The notes: generated by a model from the letters alone, not told the origin. 20,049 nt of DNA from DASUDX01 sp036275365 (GCA_036275365.1 DASUDX010000079.1:1-20049), one strand, 5' to 3'. Counted from the stretch's first letter, positions 6,722-14,202 are shown. Numbers and translations are program-made.

Positions 6722-8500
6722 TCAGCCGTTCTCATTGACCGACACAGCCAGGCAGTCGAGCCGGCTGTTGCGGATGAACAGATGGGGACCGGGGGCATCC
6801 GGCGGCTGGCCGCCAGCCTCGGCGGCGCGGTTGAAGGTCAGGGCGTCGTCGAGATCGAGGCAGCCCTCGCTGAAATCCCCGGCGAGAACCGAGTTCCACA
6901 GCTGCAGCCGGCTGCCGCGCTCGATGCGCAGGGCCTGCACCGCCGGCCCGGCGCTGGCCGGCCCCAGCACGGTGAGATTGGCCAGCAGCGGGAAGCTGAT
7001 CGGCTCGGCGCTGTCGCGCCCGCTGCCCACCACCGCGTCAGCGCCGGACCCCGCCTCGGGAATGGCGAGCAGGAACTGCAGGCCACCGGTCCAGCCATCG
7101 GCATAGCGCAGGGCGCTGCCGCCGTTGCCGGTGGCCAGCAGATGGGCGAGGAAGGCATTGCCCCCGCGCACGCGCACCGCGTCGCCGGCGTTGCGGTGCA
7201 GCTGGATGAAGTTGAAGTCGGTGCTGATCGCGGTGCTGCCAGTGCCGCGGGTGCCACGGCCGATGCCGAACAGGCTCAGCGCCGGCTGCGGGCTGCCATC
7301 GGCCAGCGGTGCGCCGGCATTGCGCAGCACCAGGTACTGCACACGATGCAGGGCCTGCGGTGCCCGCGTGCTGCCGGCATCACCGGTGCCACCGAAGGCG
7401 CCGAGACCTTCCTCGCTGGCCACCGGGCAGCCGGTGCCGGCGCAGGCGCTGGTGCGGGTCTCGTCGAGCAGGACCAGCCCGCCCCAGCCGCCGGGCAGAC
7501 CCTCGGCGTCGGTGGCGGCCTCGTCATCGAAACGGGCCTCGATCTGCGCCTCGGCGGTGAAGGTGACCGGCGCCAGCGGGCTGCCGCTGACCACCAGCTC
7601 GGCGCTGGGCTCCACCGTCAGCCGGCTGCCGGCCGGCGCCACCAGCAGGGTGCCGGCGGCAATCGTGAGGGTGCTGCGGGTGCGCTGGCCGTTGGCGGCG
7701 ATGCGCGGGGCAATGGTGCTGCCGCTCTCGGGCAGGCGGTAGACATTGTCGGCACTCAGCGTCAGGGTGGCGCCGGCCTCGTAGCGGGCGGGCAGCTCGC
7801 AGAGGTCGTAATCGTCCTCGACGCCGGCGCCGAGGAAGCGGTTGGTCTCGTCCGCCGACAGCGCTCCGTAGCGCTCGGCAAAGCGGCCGATCAGGGTGGT
7901 CCCGGCCGGGCAGGTGCCGCTGGCGCGCGGGTTGTTCACATAGCGCGCCCAGCTGGCCTTGCGGCCGTCCAGGGCCAGGGTCCAGCCCTCGGTCCAGGCC
8001 GGCACCGGCTGCAGGCTGCCGTCGCTGAGCAGGCGATCCGGCTCATAGGCGCCGGCATAGCTGGTGGACTGGATGCTGCGCGGCAGCGGCAGGCGGCTGG
8101 CATCGGTGGCCGAGGCCGGCGGCCAGCTGGCCGGACGGGTGAAGCTCAGATCGCGCAGGCTGGCGGCCGCACCCTGCGGCCGGCCATCGCTGCCCAGGGC
8201 CCCGGCCAGGGCGGTGCTGTTCTGCACCGGCGGCTCGGCCGCGCTGGCCACCAGCAGCGCCGAGAGGGCGTAGGGATCGACCACCCGGCCCTCGTCACGG
8301 GCCGTGCCGGTGCCGGTGCCCAGGGACCCGCGCAGCGGCTCGCGCCTCTGCTCGCTGAAATCCTCCGGCTCGCCATCCTCGGTACCGAGATCACCGGCGC
8401 CAACCCCGCTGCCGCCGCCACAGGCGCCGAGCAGGAGCAGCGTGGCCAGCAGCAGGCCGCGTGAACCGGCCCCGACCCAATCCAGAAGAACGGTGGCCAT
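6722..8500 (-). CDS. Outer-membrane lipoprotein with probable beta-helix, partner of the adjacent TonB-dependent receptor
   Basis: The 592-residue protein starts with a lipoprotein signal (hydrophobic core LLLATLLLLGAC, lipobox LGAC, modified Cys27). Gly at +2 rather than Asp suggests sorting to the outer membrane. A low-complexity Gly/Glu/Asp linker (about 28-60) leads to a distinct middle part (about 110-270) and then a repeat-rich C-terminal half with TLTIAAGTLLV, AQIEARFDDE, RGGNAFLAHLLATGN, DGWTGG, FPLLANLTVLGPA, CLDLDDALTF and LDC near the end. That half is clearly paralogous to the left-edge gene. No enzyme motif was seen. Its ATG overlaps the receptor stop (TGATG), so the two are probably co-translated. 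I infer a surface-exposed ligand-binding partner of the receptor, analogous in position but not in sequence to SusD. The ligand is unknown. Confidence 0.85.
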   Translation of the reverse strand: MATVLLDWVGAGSRGLLLATLLLLGACGGGSGVGAGDLGTEDGEPEDFSEQRREPLRGSLGTGTGTARDEGRVVDPYALSALLVASAAEPPVQNSTALAGALGSDGRPQGAAASLRDLSFTRPASWPPASATDASRLPLPRSIQSTSYAGAYEPDRLLSDGSLQPVPAWTEGWTLALDGRKASWARYVNNPRASGTCPAGTTLIGRFAERYGALSADETNRFLGAGVEDDYDLCELPARYEAGATLTLSADNVYRLPESGSTIAPRIAANGQRTRSTLTIAAGTLLVAPAGSRLTVEPSAELVVSGSPLAPVTFTAEAQIEARFDDEAATDAEGLPGGWGGLVLLDETRTSACAGTGCPVASEEGLGAFGGTGDAGSTRAPQALHRVQYLVLRNAGAPLADGSPQPALSLFGIGRGTRGTGSTAISTDFNFIQLHRNAGDAVRVRGGNAFLAHLLATGNGGSALRYADGWTGGLQFLLAIPEAGSGADAVVGSGRDSAEPISFPLLANLTVLGPASAGPAVQALRIERGSRLQLWNSVLAGDFSEGCLDLDDALTFNRAAEAGGQPPDAPGPHLFIRNSRLDCLAVSVNENG

Positions 8501-11500
8501 CAGAACTTGTACTCCACCGAAAACGATCCCGAGGTGCCGAGGCGGTAGCGCCGCTGGGTGACCGGCCCCTGGCTGACCTCGATCTGCGGATCGAACAGGT
8601 TGCGGACCTTGAAGCCGAGCTTCCAGCGATCACCCAGCTGCTGGCGGAGGTTGAGATCCACCAGCGGATAGGGCTGCTCGAGCGCATCCGGGATCGGCGA
8701 CAGGCCGGCCTCGGTGATGCGCTCGCCAAACATGTTCAGCAGCAGCGCGATGTCGGTCTCGCTGTTGGGATTGCTCCAGCCGAAGGTGGTGTTGACGATC
8801 CACGGCGACTGGCCCTGCAGCGGGCGGGTCGGATTGGTGGCGGCGCTGAGGGCGTTGCTGGCATCCACCTCGGACTCGATCAGCGAGAGGTTGCCGGCGA
8901 AGTAGAGGTACTGCAGCCAGTCGGCGAGAGGGGCCAGCTCGTCGAACTCCCAGCGCAGGTCCAGTTCCAGACCGTAGATCTCGGCCGAGCGCGCATTGGC
9001 GAAGGTGCGCAGCGGCGCGCCATTGCCGTCACGCGAGAGCACCACCTCGATCGGGTTGGTGAACTCCTTGAAGAACAGCGCCGCGGTCAGGCCCTCGTTG
9101 CCGGCCCAGTAGTACTCGTAGCGGAGGTCGTAGTTGACGATCTCGGCCTGCTGCAGGGCCGGGTTGCCGGCGGAGAGCTGGCGGGTCTCCGGATCGCGGT
9201 AGGCGACCGGCGCCAGCTCGCGGAACTGCGGCCGGTTGACCGTCTCGCTGTAGGCCACACGCAGCTGGTGCTCGTCGTTGGGAATCCAGCTGAGCGTCAC
9301 CGCCGGCAGCAGATTGCGCTCGTCGAGATCCGCCTCGCCGAACACATCGCCGGCGGCATTGCGCGAGCCCACCTGGATCCGCGCGCTTTCCTCGCGCACG
9401 CCCAGCTGCAGCCGCCACTGCTCGGTGGCGTAGGCGTCCAGCGAGACATAGGCGGCCTGGCCGTCCTGCTCGGCGCTGTAGGAATCGGCATTGCCCAGCG
9501 GGGTCAGGGTGTTGGAGTTGCGCAGCACCCAGCCATCGCCCGGGCGGATGTACTGCGGCAGCAGCACCGACTCCAGCGAGGTTTCGAGCAGGGAGGCCGC
9601 CACATCCGCGCCGATGTTGGCGGCGAGGAAGCGCCACAGCACCTGCTGGAACTCGCGCTCGCGGCGGGTATCGCGGGCGCCGATCTGGATCTCGCCCTCC
9701 AGCCAGCTGCTGAGCTGCCAGGGCAGGGTCAGGGCGAGGCCGTAGTCGAGGGTCTCCTCATCGAGGAACTCCCAGCTGCGCAGGGGCGCGTCGCCGGAGG
9801 CGCGGACCTCGAAGGGCGCATCGCCGCTGCCGGAGACCCGGGTGTAGGAGTACTGGCGGCGATCGAGCACATCGCTGACCGCATCGGACAGGCTCACCTG
9901 CCAGCTCAGGCCCAGATCCCCGGCGGCGGCGAACTCGTGGCTGCCGGCGAGCTGCTGGTAGTTGAGCGCGTTCTCGATCCAGTCCAGGGTGAATTCGCGG
10001 TTCTCGCGGGCCTCGAAGAAGTTCTGCTCGGTCGAGGTGTAGACGCCCTTGGTGGTCTGGCGGGTCAGCAGATTGCTGTATTCGAAGCGGTGGGCGTCGT
10101 CGTACTCGGCGGCGAAGCTGACGATGCCGCCGGTGTCGACATTCTGCTCGGTGCGCTCCAGCTGCTCGGCATAGAGCACATCGATCTGGTCGCCATTGGC
10201 GCGCGGCTCGTTGCGCTCCTCGCTGCGGAAGCGGGTCTTGCGGTCGTAGAGCAGGGCCGCCTGGTAGCCCAGGCTCCAGCGGCTGAGCGCATCGCTGCGT
10301 CCGCCCAGGCCGAAGGAGAAGCCGCTGTCCGGCTCCATGGTGGTGGGTTCGACATCCCAGATGTTGGGCAGCGACTCCCCCACCTGCTCGACCTGAGCGC
10401 TGCTGAGCGCCGACAGCGGAATGCGGCCGCCGTTGGTGAGGCCGGCGGCGAGCGCGGGAATGGCGCGGGTGCCGTCGTCACGGCCCAGCCAGTCCTGGCT
10501 GCCGCCGTCATAGCTGAGGCCACGCAGGCCGGTGGAGCGGGAGTTGCCGCCGCTGGACAGGCCCACGCTCCAGTTGAACTCGTCGGGCAGCCCGACGGTA
10601 TCGATCAGCACCGCGCCGCCGGAGAAGTCGCCCGGCAGCTCGGCCGAGTAGGTCTTCTGCACCTGGATGCCGCCGATCAGATCGGTGGGAAACAGCTCCA
10701 GCGAGATGGCCCGCCGCGAGGGATCCGGGCTGGGGACTTCGGCGCCGTTGACATAGGCAGCCGAGTAGCGGTCGCCGAGGCCGCGCACGAACACCAGATC
10801 GTTGACGATGGTCACCCCGGTCACCCGCTGCAGGGCGGAGGCGGCATCGGAGTCGCCGGCGATGGCGATGTCGGCCGCCGAGATGGCGTCGAGCACGGTG
10901 TCCGAGGTGCGTTCCAGGGCGGTGGCGGTATCCGGCACATAGCGCGCGGTGGCCACCACCTCCTCGATGCCGCCGCCGGTGGGCGCCGGACGCCGCTCGG
11001 ACAGCACCAGCTGCAGGCCCTCGGAGAGCAGCGGGGTGACCCGCACCCGCGGCTGGGTGCGGGTGGGCTTGCCCGGCGCGCTGGCGGTCACCTCATAGAC
11101 CCCGCGCGGCACCGCGATCTCGAAATAGCCCTCGGCATTGCTGGTGGTGCTGATGCCGCTGCCATCGACCTGGACGCTGGCACCGGCCACGGTGTTGCCC
11201 AGTTCATCGGTGACATAGCCGAGCAGGGTGCCGGTGCCCGGACGCTCGACCGGAAAGGCTTCGAAGCGGGTCTCGGCCGGCGCACCCGGGCTGACGATGC
11301 GCACCAGCCATTCGGCCGCCTGCCCGGCTTCCAGACGGAAGGTCTCGCGGGCCAGCTGGGTCACGCCGCGGTTGAGCACCAGGGTGTGTTCACCCGGCCC
11401 GGTGCTGATCACCGCGGTGCCGGCGCCGTCGGTGCTGGCGATATCGGCGCCGTCGAGCAGCACGGCCAGCCCGTTGATGCTGGCGCCCTCCTGGCGCACC

Positions 11501-11598
11501 AGCACCAGCACCTCCCCGGGCGCCGGACCGGCCGCCTGGGCCGGCAGCAGCACGCACAGCAAGAGCAGCAGGAGTAAACCGCGCTGGATGGCGAACAC
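8500..11598 (-). CDS. TonB-dependent outer-membrane receptor with N-terminal carboxypeptidase-regulatory-like domain
   Basis: From a GTG at 11598 the product is 1032 residues. It has a signal peptide with seven consecutive Leu and a likely cut after PAQA (residue 22), a small beta-rich domain (about 25-102, PEGA-like in appearance), and a carboxypeptidase-D-regulatory-like domain (about 123-200, GYVTDELGNTVAGASVQVDG). A TonB-box-like IEEVVATA follows at about 211-218, then the plug (about 222-335, with VFVRGLGDRYSAAYVNG and DFSGGAVLIDT) and a large 22-strand-type barrel ending in SVEYKF with a terminal aromatic residue. These mark it as an energised importer. The frame stays open upstream to an ATG at 11739, but that would bury the signal peptide behind 47 residues; the GTG lacks a strong ribosome-binding site, so the start is less certain than the gene. 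It is the first gene of the eight-gene cluster. The substrate cannot be read from the sequence. Confidence 0.92.
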   Translation of the reverse strand: MFAIQRGLLLLLLLCVLLPAQAAGPAPGEVLVLVRQEGASINGLAVLLDGADIASTDGAGTAVISTGPGEHTLVLNRGVTQLARETFRLEAGQAAEWLVRIVSPGAPAETRFEAFPVERPGTGTLLGYVTDELGNTVAGASVQVDGSGISTTSNAEGYFEIAVPRGVYEVTASAPGKPTRTQPRVRVTPLLSEGLQLVLSERRPAPTGGGIEEVVATARYVPDTATALERTSDTVLDAISAADIAIAGDSDAASALQRVTGVTIVNDLVFVRGLGDRYSAAYVNGAEVPSPDPSRRAISLELFPTDLIGGIQVQKTYSAELPGDFSGGAVLIDTVGLPDEFNWSVGLSSGGNSRSTGLRGLSYDGGSQDWLGRDDGTRAIPALAAGLTNGGRIPLSALSSAQVEQVGESLPNIWDVEPTTMEPDSGFSFGLGGRSDALSRWSLGYQAALLYDRKTRFRSEERNEPRANGDQIDVLYAEQLERTEQNVDTGGIVSFAAEYDDAHRFEYSNLLTRQTTKGVYTSTEQNFFEARENREFTLDWIENALNYQQLAGSHEFAAAGDLGLSWQVSLSDAVSDVLDRRQYSYTRVSGSGDAPFEVRASGDAPLRSWEFLDEETLDYGLALTLPWQLSSWLEGEIQIGARDTRREREFQQVLWRFLAANIGADVAASLLETSLESVLLPQYIRPGDGWVLRNSNTLTPLGNADSYSAEQDGQAAYVSLDAYATEQWRLQLGVREESARIQVGSRNAAGDVFGEADLDERNLLPAVTLSWIPNDEHQLRVAYSETVNRPQFRELAPVAYRDPETRQLSAGNPALQQAEIVNYDLRYEYYWAGNEGLTAALFFKEFTNPIEVVLSRDGNGAPLRTFANARSAEIYGLELDLRWEFDELAPLADWLQYLYFAGNLSLIESEVDASNALSAATNPTRPLQGQSPWIVNTTFGWSNPNSETDIALLLNMFGERITEAGLSPIPDALEQPYPLVDLNLRQQLGDRWKLGFKVRNLFDPQIEVSQGPVTQRRYRLGTSGSFSVEYKF

Positions 11599-11882
11599 CG
11601 GGACCCGTCTCTGTGGGAGCAGACCCAGCCTGGAGCCGGCCGCCTGCGAAACCGGCGCGCACCGTATCCAGCGTTTGTGATGGTTTGATGACGAAACGCC
11701 CCCGCCGGGGCCCCGCGCGGCGCCAGATGACGATGCCATGACAGGCGGTGAACGCCCGTGGGTACAGGCTTTTGAGGGAACGCCGGGCCGCTGTCATCGC
11801 CTCCATGACAGCCGCCCGGGAGGGGCCGGGGGGCGGCGCCGGAGCCAGCCCAGGGCCCCCTCAGGACCGGCTCAGGCCACGC
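11599..11882 (-). promoter_or_regulatory. Intergenic region likely to hold the promoter of the receptor operon
   Basis: These 284 bases lie between the DUF3187 stop and the receptor start, both on the minus strand. I found no T-tailed hairpin ending the upstream gene, so read-through is possible. The region includes a GC-rich segment near 11812-11870 and a more mixed segment (11680-11810) that is the best place for a promoter, but no convincing -35/-10 pair could be picked. Repeated ATGAC/GTCAT elements lie in the mixed segment. Confidence 0.45.
11790..11812. promoter_or_regulatory. Inverted repeat, candidate operator upstream of the receptor gene
   Basis: GCTGTCAT at 11790-11797 and ATGACAGC at 11805-11812 form perfect 8-base arms around a 7-base spacer, about 190 bases before the proposed receptor start. 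The nine bases CCATGACAG of the right side recur at 11736-11744, and further ATGAC copies lie near 11688 and 11727. A dyad with extra half-sites fits a dimeric regulator binding site. No known regulator is assigned; I see no Fur-like or Zur-like box. Confidence 0.35.
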
Positions 11883-12851
11883 TCAGGGCCCCAGATCGAG
11901 TCCCAGATGCAGGGTGAAGTCCGGTGAGGAGCGGGTCGCCAGATCCTCCTGAAAGCCCAGCCGCAGCCAGCGCCCGCCCTCGCCCAGGCGCCGCGCCAGG
12001 AACAGCCCACCGGGCACGCCCGGACGGTCCAGCCCAGCCAGGGCGCTGCCGCGGTAGAGGGCACTGTGGGCCAGCAGCTCGCCGGACAGGCGCCAGCGCG
12101 GGCTCGGCTGCCAGCCCAGCTCCACCCCCAGCAGCGCCAGCGACTCGCGCGCGTCTTCCGCCAGCGGCCCCTCGGCCCGGCTCCACGAGCCGCCCAGGGA
12201 CAGGGCGCCGCTGAAGCCGGACCCTGCGCTGAAGGGCAGCGCCTGATCCAGCCAGAGGGCGAGACCGCGGCTGCCACCGGCGAGATCGCGGTCCTCAGCG
12301 GTCGGCAGCAGCAGCTGGGCGCGCCAGACCCGGCCCGGCTGGCGCGAGTACCCCAGGCCCAGGCGCAGGTCGCCCAGACCCTGGGCCGAGCGCGAGGCCT
12401 CGAACACGGTGCGCCCGTCGACCGTGCGCAGACGGCGCAGCCGATCGCGCGGGGCGAACTCGCGCCCGCCGTTGGGCAGGCCGAAGAAGCGGTGCCAGTC
12501 CTCGATCGGGCCGTCCATCCAGCCGCCGCCCTGGATCAGCAGCGGCAGCTCGGCGGTCAGCTCCAGCCCGGTGCCCAGGCCGTGCGCAAAGCCGATCCGC
12601 AGGCGGCTGGTCTCGCCATCGATCAGCAGGCCCTCGTCGGCAGTGGCCTCGGCGACATACTCGTTGCTGAGATCCAGCGCCAGCCGCCAGGTGGTCTGGC
12701 CGGGCGCCTGCAGCCCGGTCTCGCCGAGGCCCGGGATCAGCGCCGAGCGCGCCAGCGTGGCCGGATTGCCCAGCCCGCTGCTGGCACCGGCGCCCGCGCT
12801 GGCGGCGAGCAGCAGCCCGGCGCCAACCGCCCGTTGAATGTGATTTTTCAT
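11883..12851 (-). CDS. DUF3187 family outer-membrane protein
   Basis: The 322-residue protein has a signal peptide ending near SAGAGASS (about residue 24) and then alternating polar and hydrophobic strands with many Gly, Leu, Trp and Arg, as in an outer-membrane beta-barrel. The segment GWMDGPIEDWHRFFGLPNGG (around residue 110-130), with the conserved Trp-His and Phe-Gly-Leu-Pro, is what led me to DUF3187, a gammaproteobacterial family of unknown function. ATG 12851 is preceded by GAGAGAG at about ten bases. It lies on the same strand as the receptor operon but 284 bases ahead of it, so co-transcription is possible and unproven. It diverges from the DAHP synthase gene. A porin-like or envelope-maintenance role would be guesswork. 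Confidence 0.8.
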   Translation of the reverse strand: MKNHIQRAVGAGLLLAASAGAGASSGLGNPATLARSALIPGLGETGLQAPGQTTWRLALDLSNEYVAEATADEGLLIDGETSRLRIGFAHGLGTGLELTAELPLLIQGGGWMDGPIEDWHRFFGLPNGGREFAPRDRLRRLRTVDGRTVFEASRSAQGLGDLRLGLGYSRQPGRVWRAQLLLPTAEDRDLAGGSRGLALWLDQALPFSAGSGFSGALSLGGSWSRAEGPLAEDARESLALLGVELGWQPSPRWRLSGELLAHSALYRGSALAGLDRPGVPGGLFLARRLGEGGRWLRLGFQEDLATRSSPDFTLHLGLDLGP

Positions 12852-12878
12852 CGTATATCTACTCTCTCGTTATTTTTT

Positions 12879-12907
12879 AGTCACACACAACCGGACAAGT
12901 TGTGACT
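12879..12907. promoter_or_regulatory. Imperfect inverted repeat in the divergent promoter region
   Basis: AGTCACA at 12879-12885 pairs with TGTGACT at 12901-12907, and the inner CAAC (12888-12891) with GTTG (12899-12902) if two bases bulge. It sits 28 bases upstream of the DUF3187 start codon, where a repressor or activator could act on that gene and perhaps on aroG. On the plus strand the dyad is followed by several T residues, so it could also behave as a weak terminator for transcription entering from the left. Confidence 0.35.
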
Positions 12908-13070
12908 TTTTGTTAAGTTCTGATCTTCTATACAACATCTATCAACATTCAGCCGGGCGGCCAGGTGTGCCGGTGGCGGGAGCCGGCCCGGGCGATCCGG
13001 CCCTGGCGCCCGGCGCCTCAGGCCTCCACCTGTCGGGCCCGGTCTGCCCGACTCACCGCCCTGGACGCTC

Positions 13071-13079
13071 TGCTAGCAT
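13071..13079 (+). promoter_or_regulatory. Candidate extended -10 promoter of the DAHP synthase gene
   Basis: TGCTAGCAT matches an extended -10 element (TGn plus TAGCAT, four of six bases of the consensus hexamer). No good -35 lies 16-18 bases upstream, which is tolerable for extended -10 promoters. Transcription would begin near 13085-13087, leaving a leader of about 43 bases before the ATG at 13129. Confidence 0.35.
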
Positions 13080-13085
13080 CGGGGG

Positions 13086-13107
13086 CCCGGTGTTCCTACC
13101 GGGTTTT
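13086..13107 (+). promoter_or_regulatory. Hairpin followed by four T residues in the DAHP synthase leader
   Basis: CCCGGT (13086-13091) and ACCGGG (13098-13103) form a perfect 6-bp stem with a 6-base loop, followed by TTTT (13104-13107), ending 21 bases before the start codon. It resembles a short intrinsic terminator or attenuator. If transcription starts at the nearby extended -10, the stem would instead lie at the 5' end of the mRNA and might protect it from decay. Which of these applies cannot be told from sequence. Confidence 0.4.
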
Positions 13108-13128
13108 CCCTCAGTCCGGCGCCTCGTC

Positions 13129-14202
13129 ATGAAGTTCGTCACCGACAACACCCGCATCCGTTCCATCCGCGCGGTGGCCACGCCCGCCCAGATCCAGCGC
13201 GAGCTGCCGCTCACCGAGGCGGCGGCCCGCACCACCTTCGAGGCCCGCCGCGAGATCCAGGACATCCTGCACGGCCGCGACGACCGCCTGCTGGTGGTGG
13301 TCGGCCCCTGCTCGATCCACGACACCGGCGCCGCCCTCGAGTACGCCGGCCGGCTGAAGGCGCTGCGCGAGCAGCTCAAGAAGAACCTGCTGATCGTGAT
13401 GCGGGTGTACTTCGAGAAGCCGCGGACCACGGTGGGCTGGAAGGGACTGATCAACGACCCGGATCTCAACGACAGCTACCACATCGATCGCGGCCTGCGC
13501 ATCGCCCGCAAGCTGCTGCTGGATCTCAACGACCAGGGCCTGCCGGCCGGGGTCGAGTACCTCGATATCCTCACCCCGCAGTATCTCTCCGACCTGGTGA
13601 GCTGGGGCGCGATCGGTGCCCGCACCACCGAGAGCCAGCTGCACCGCGAGATGGCCTCCGGGCTGTCCTGCCCGGTCGGCTTCAAGAACGGCACCGATGG
13701 ATCGGTCAAGGTGGCGGTGGACGCCTGCCAGGCAGCGCGTGCCCCGCACCGCTTCCTCTCCTCGACCCAGGACGGCCAGGTGTCGATCTTCGAGACCACC
13801 GGCAACGACGACTGCCACATCATCCTGCGCGGCGGCAGCCTCGGTACCAACTACGACGCCGCCTCGGTGGATGCCGCCTGCGCGGCGCTGACCAAGGCCG
13901 GGCTCAGCCCGCAGCTGATGATCGACTTCTCGCATGCCAACTCCAGCAAGCAGCACAAGCGCCAGCTGGTGGTGGCCCAGGATGTCGGCGGGCAGATCGC
14001 CGGCGGCGATACCCGGGTGATCGGGGTGATGGTGGAATCCCATCTCAAGGAAGGCCGGCAGGACATCGGTCCGCGCGAATCCATGGCCTACGGCCAGAGC
14101 GTCACCGACGCCTGCATCCACTGGGACGACACCACCGAGCTGCTGCGCGGGCTCTACAGCGCGGTCGAGCAGCGCCGGGTGCGGCTGGCGCGCAGCGCCT
14201 GA
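13129..14202 (+). CDS. aroG: 3-deoxy-7-phosphoheptulonate (DAHP) synthase, class I (AroF/G/H family)
   Basis: The 357-residue enzyme condenses phosphoenolpyruvate and erythrose 4-phosphate to DAHP in the cytoplasm, the first step of the shikimate pathway to aromatic amino acids. From ATG 13129 the numbering matches E. coli AroG: GPCSIH with Cys61, then Arg92, and KPRT with Lys97 and Arg99. MIDFSHANSSKQ, GVMVESHLKEG and SVTDACI follow, supplying the His, Glu and Asp metal ligands. GARTTESQ and GFKNGTDGS are also intact, so it should be active. The frame is open upstream, with an in-frame GTG at 13090, but the homology begins at MKFVTDN. No clear ribosome-binding site precedes it. The feedback specificity (Phe, Tyr or Trp) cannot be decided, so the symbol stands for the family. 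It stands alone, without other aro genes, and ends three bases from the convergent HD-GYP gene. Confidence 0.95.
   Translation: MKFVTDNTRIRSIRAVATPAQIQRELPLTEAAARTTFEARREIQDILHGRDDRLLVVVGPCSIHDTGAALEYAGRLKALREQLKKNLLIVMRVYFEKPRTTVGWKGLINDPDLNDSYHIDRGLRIARKLLLDLNDQGLPAGVEYLDILTPQYLSDLVSWGAIGARTTESQLHREMASGLSCPVGFKNGTDGSVKVAVDACQAARAPHRFLSSTQDGQVSIFETTGNDDCHIILRGGSLGTNYDAASVDAACAALTKAGLSPQLMIDFSHANSSKQHKRQLVVAQDVGGQIAGGDTRVIGVMVESHLKEGRQDIGPRESMAYGQSVTDACIHWDDTTELLRGLYSAVEQRRVRLARSA

Larger units (their letters stand above)
12852..13128. promoter_or_regulatory. Divergent promoter region between the DUF3187 gene and DAHP synthase
   Basis: The half next to the DUF3187 gene (about 12842-12950) is strikingly AT-rich against its GC-rich surroundings and includes runs of T, a TATACA (12929-12934) and a dyad at 12879-12907. 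The other half (12951-13128) is GC-rich and carries a possible extended -10 and a hairpin just before aroG. Clean -35/-10 pairs were not found for either gene. I looked for an attenuation leader peptide before aroG and found none with both a start codon and a run of aromatic codons. Confidence 0.6.

Noticed and set aside
6782..8464. Long plus-strand open frame opposite the lipoprotein gene
   Set aside because: It is Gly/Ala/Gln-rich with no recognisable fold, while the minus-strand frame has a lipobox and clear homology to the left-edge protein.
6722..8500. SusD homologue
   Set aside because: The gene position matches, but the sequence is a strand-rich beta-helix type without the helical TPR-like features of SusD.
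8461..11577. Very long open frame on the plus strand opposite the receptor gene
   Set aside because: It is the mirror of a well-supported receptor gene in GC-rich DNA; its translation is compositionally odd, with no signal peptide or domain, and it has no ribosome-binding site.
11599..11882. Fur box or cobalamin riboswitch controlling the receptor
   Set aside because: I looked because receptors of this class often import iron or cobalamin. No AT-rich Fur-like palindrome and no conserved riboswitch core could be found.
12879..12907. CRP binding site
   Set aside because: The half-sites are in the order TCACA...TGTGA, the reverse of the TGTGA...TCACA arrangement, and the spacing is wrong.
12935..13085. 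Attenuation leader peptide for the DAHP synthase
   Set aside because: Two Tyr codons occur near 12928-12942, but there is no ATG, no nearby stop and no ribosome-binding site, so a leader peptide is not supported.
12910..13128. In-frame upstream extension of the DAHP synthase
   Set aside because: Similarity to AroG begins at the ATG at 13129, and the extension is Gly/Pro-rich and runs through the proposed promoter and leader hairpin.
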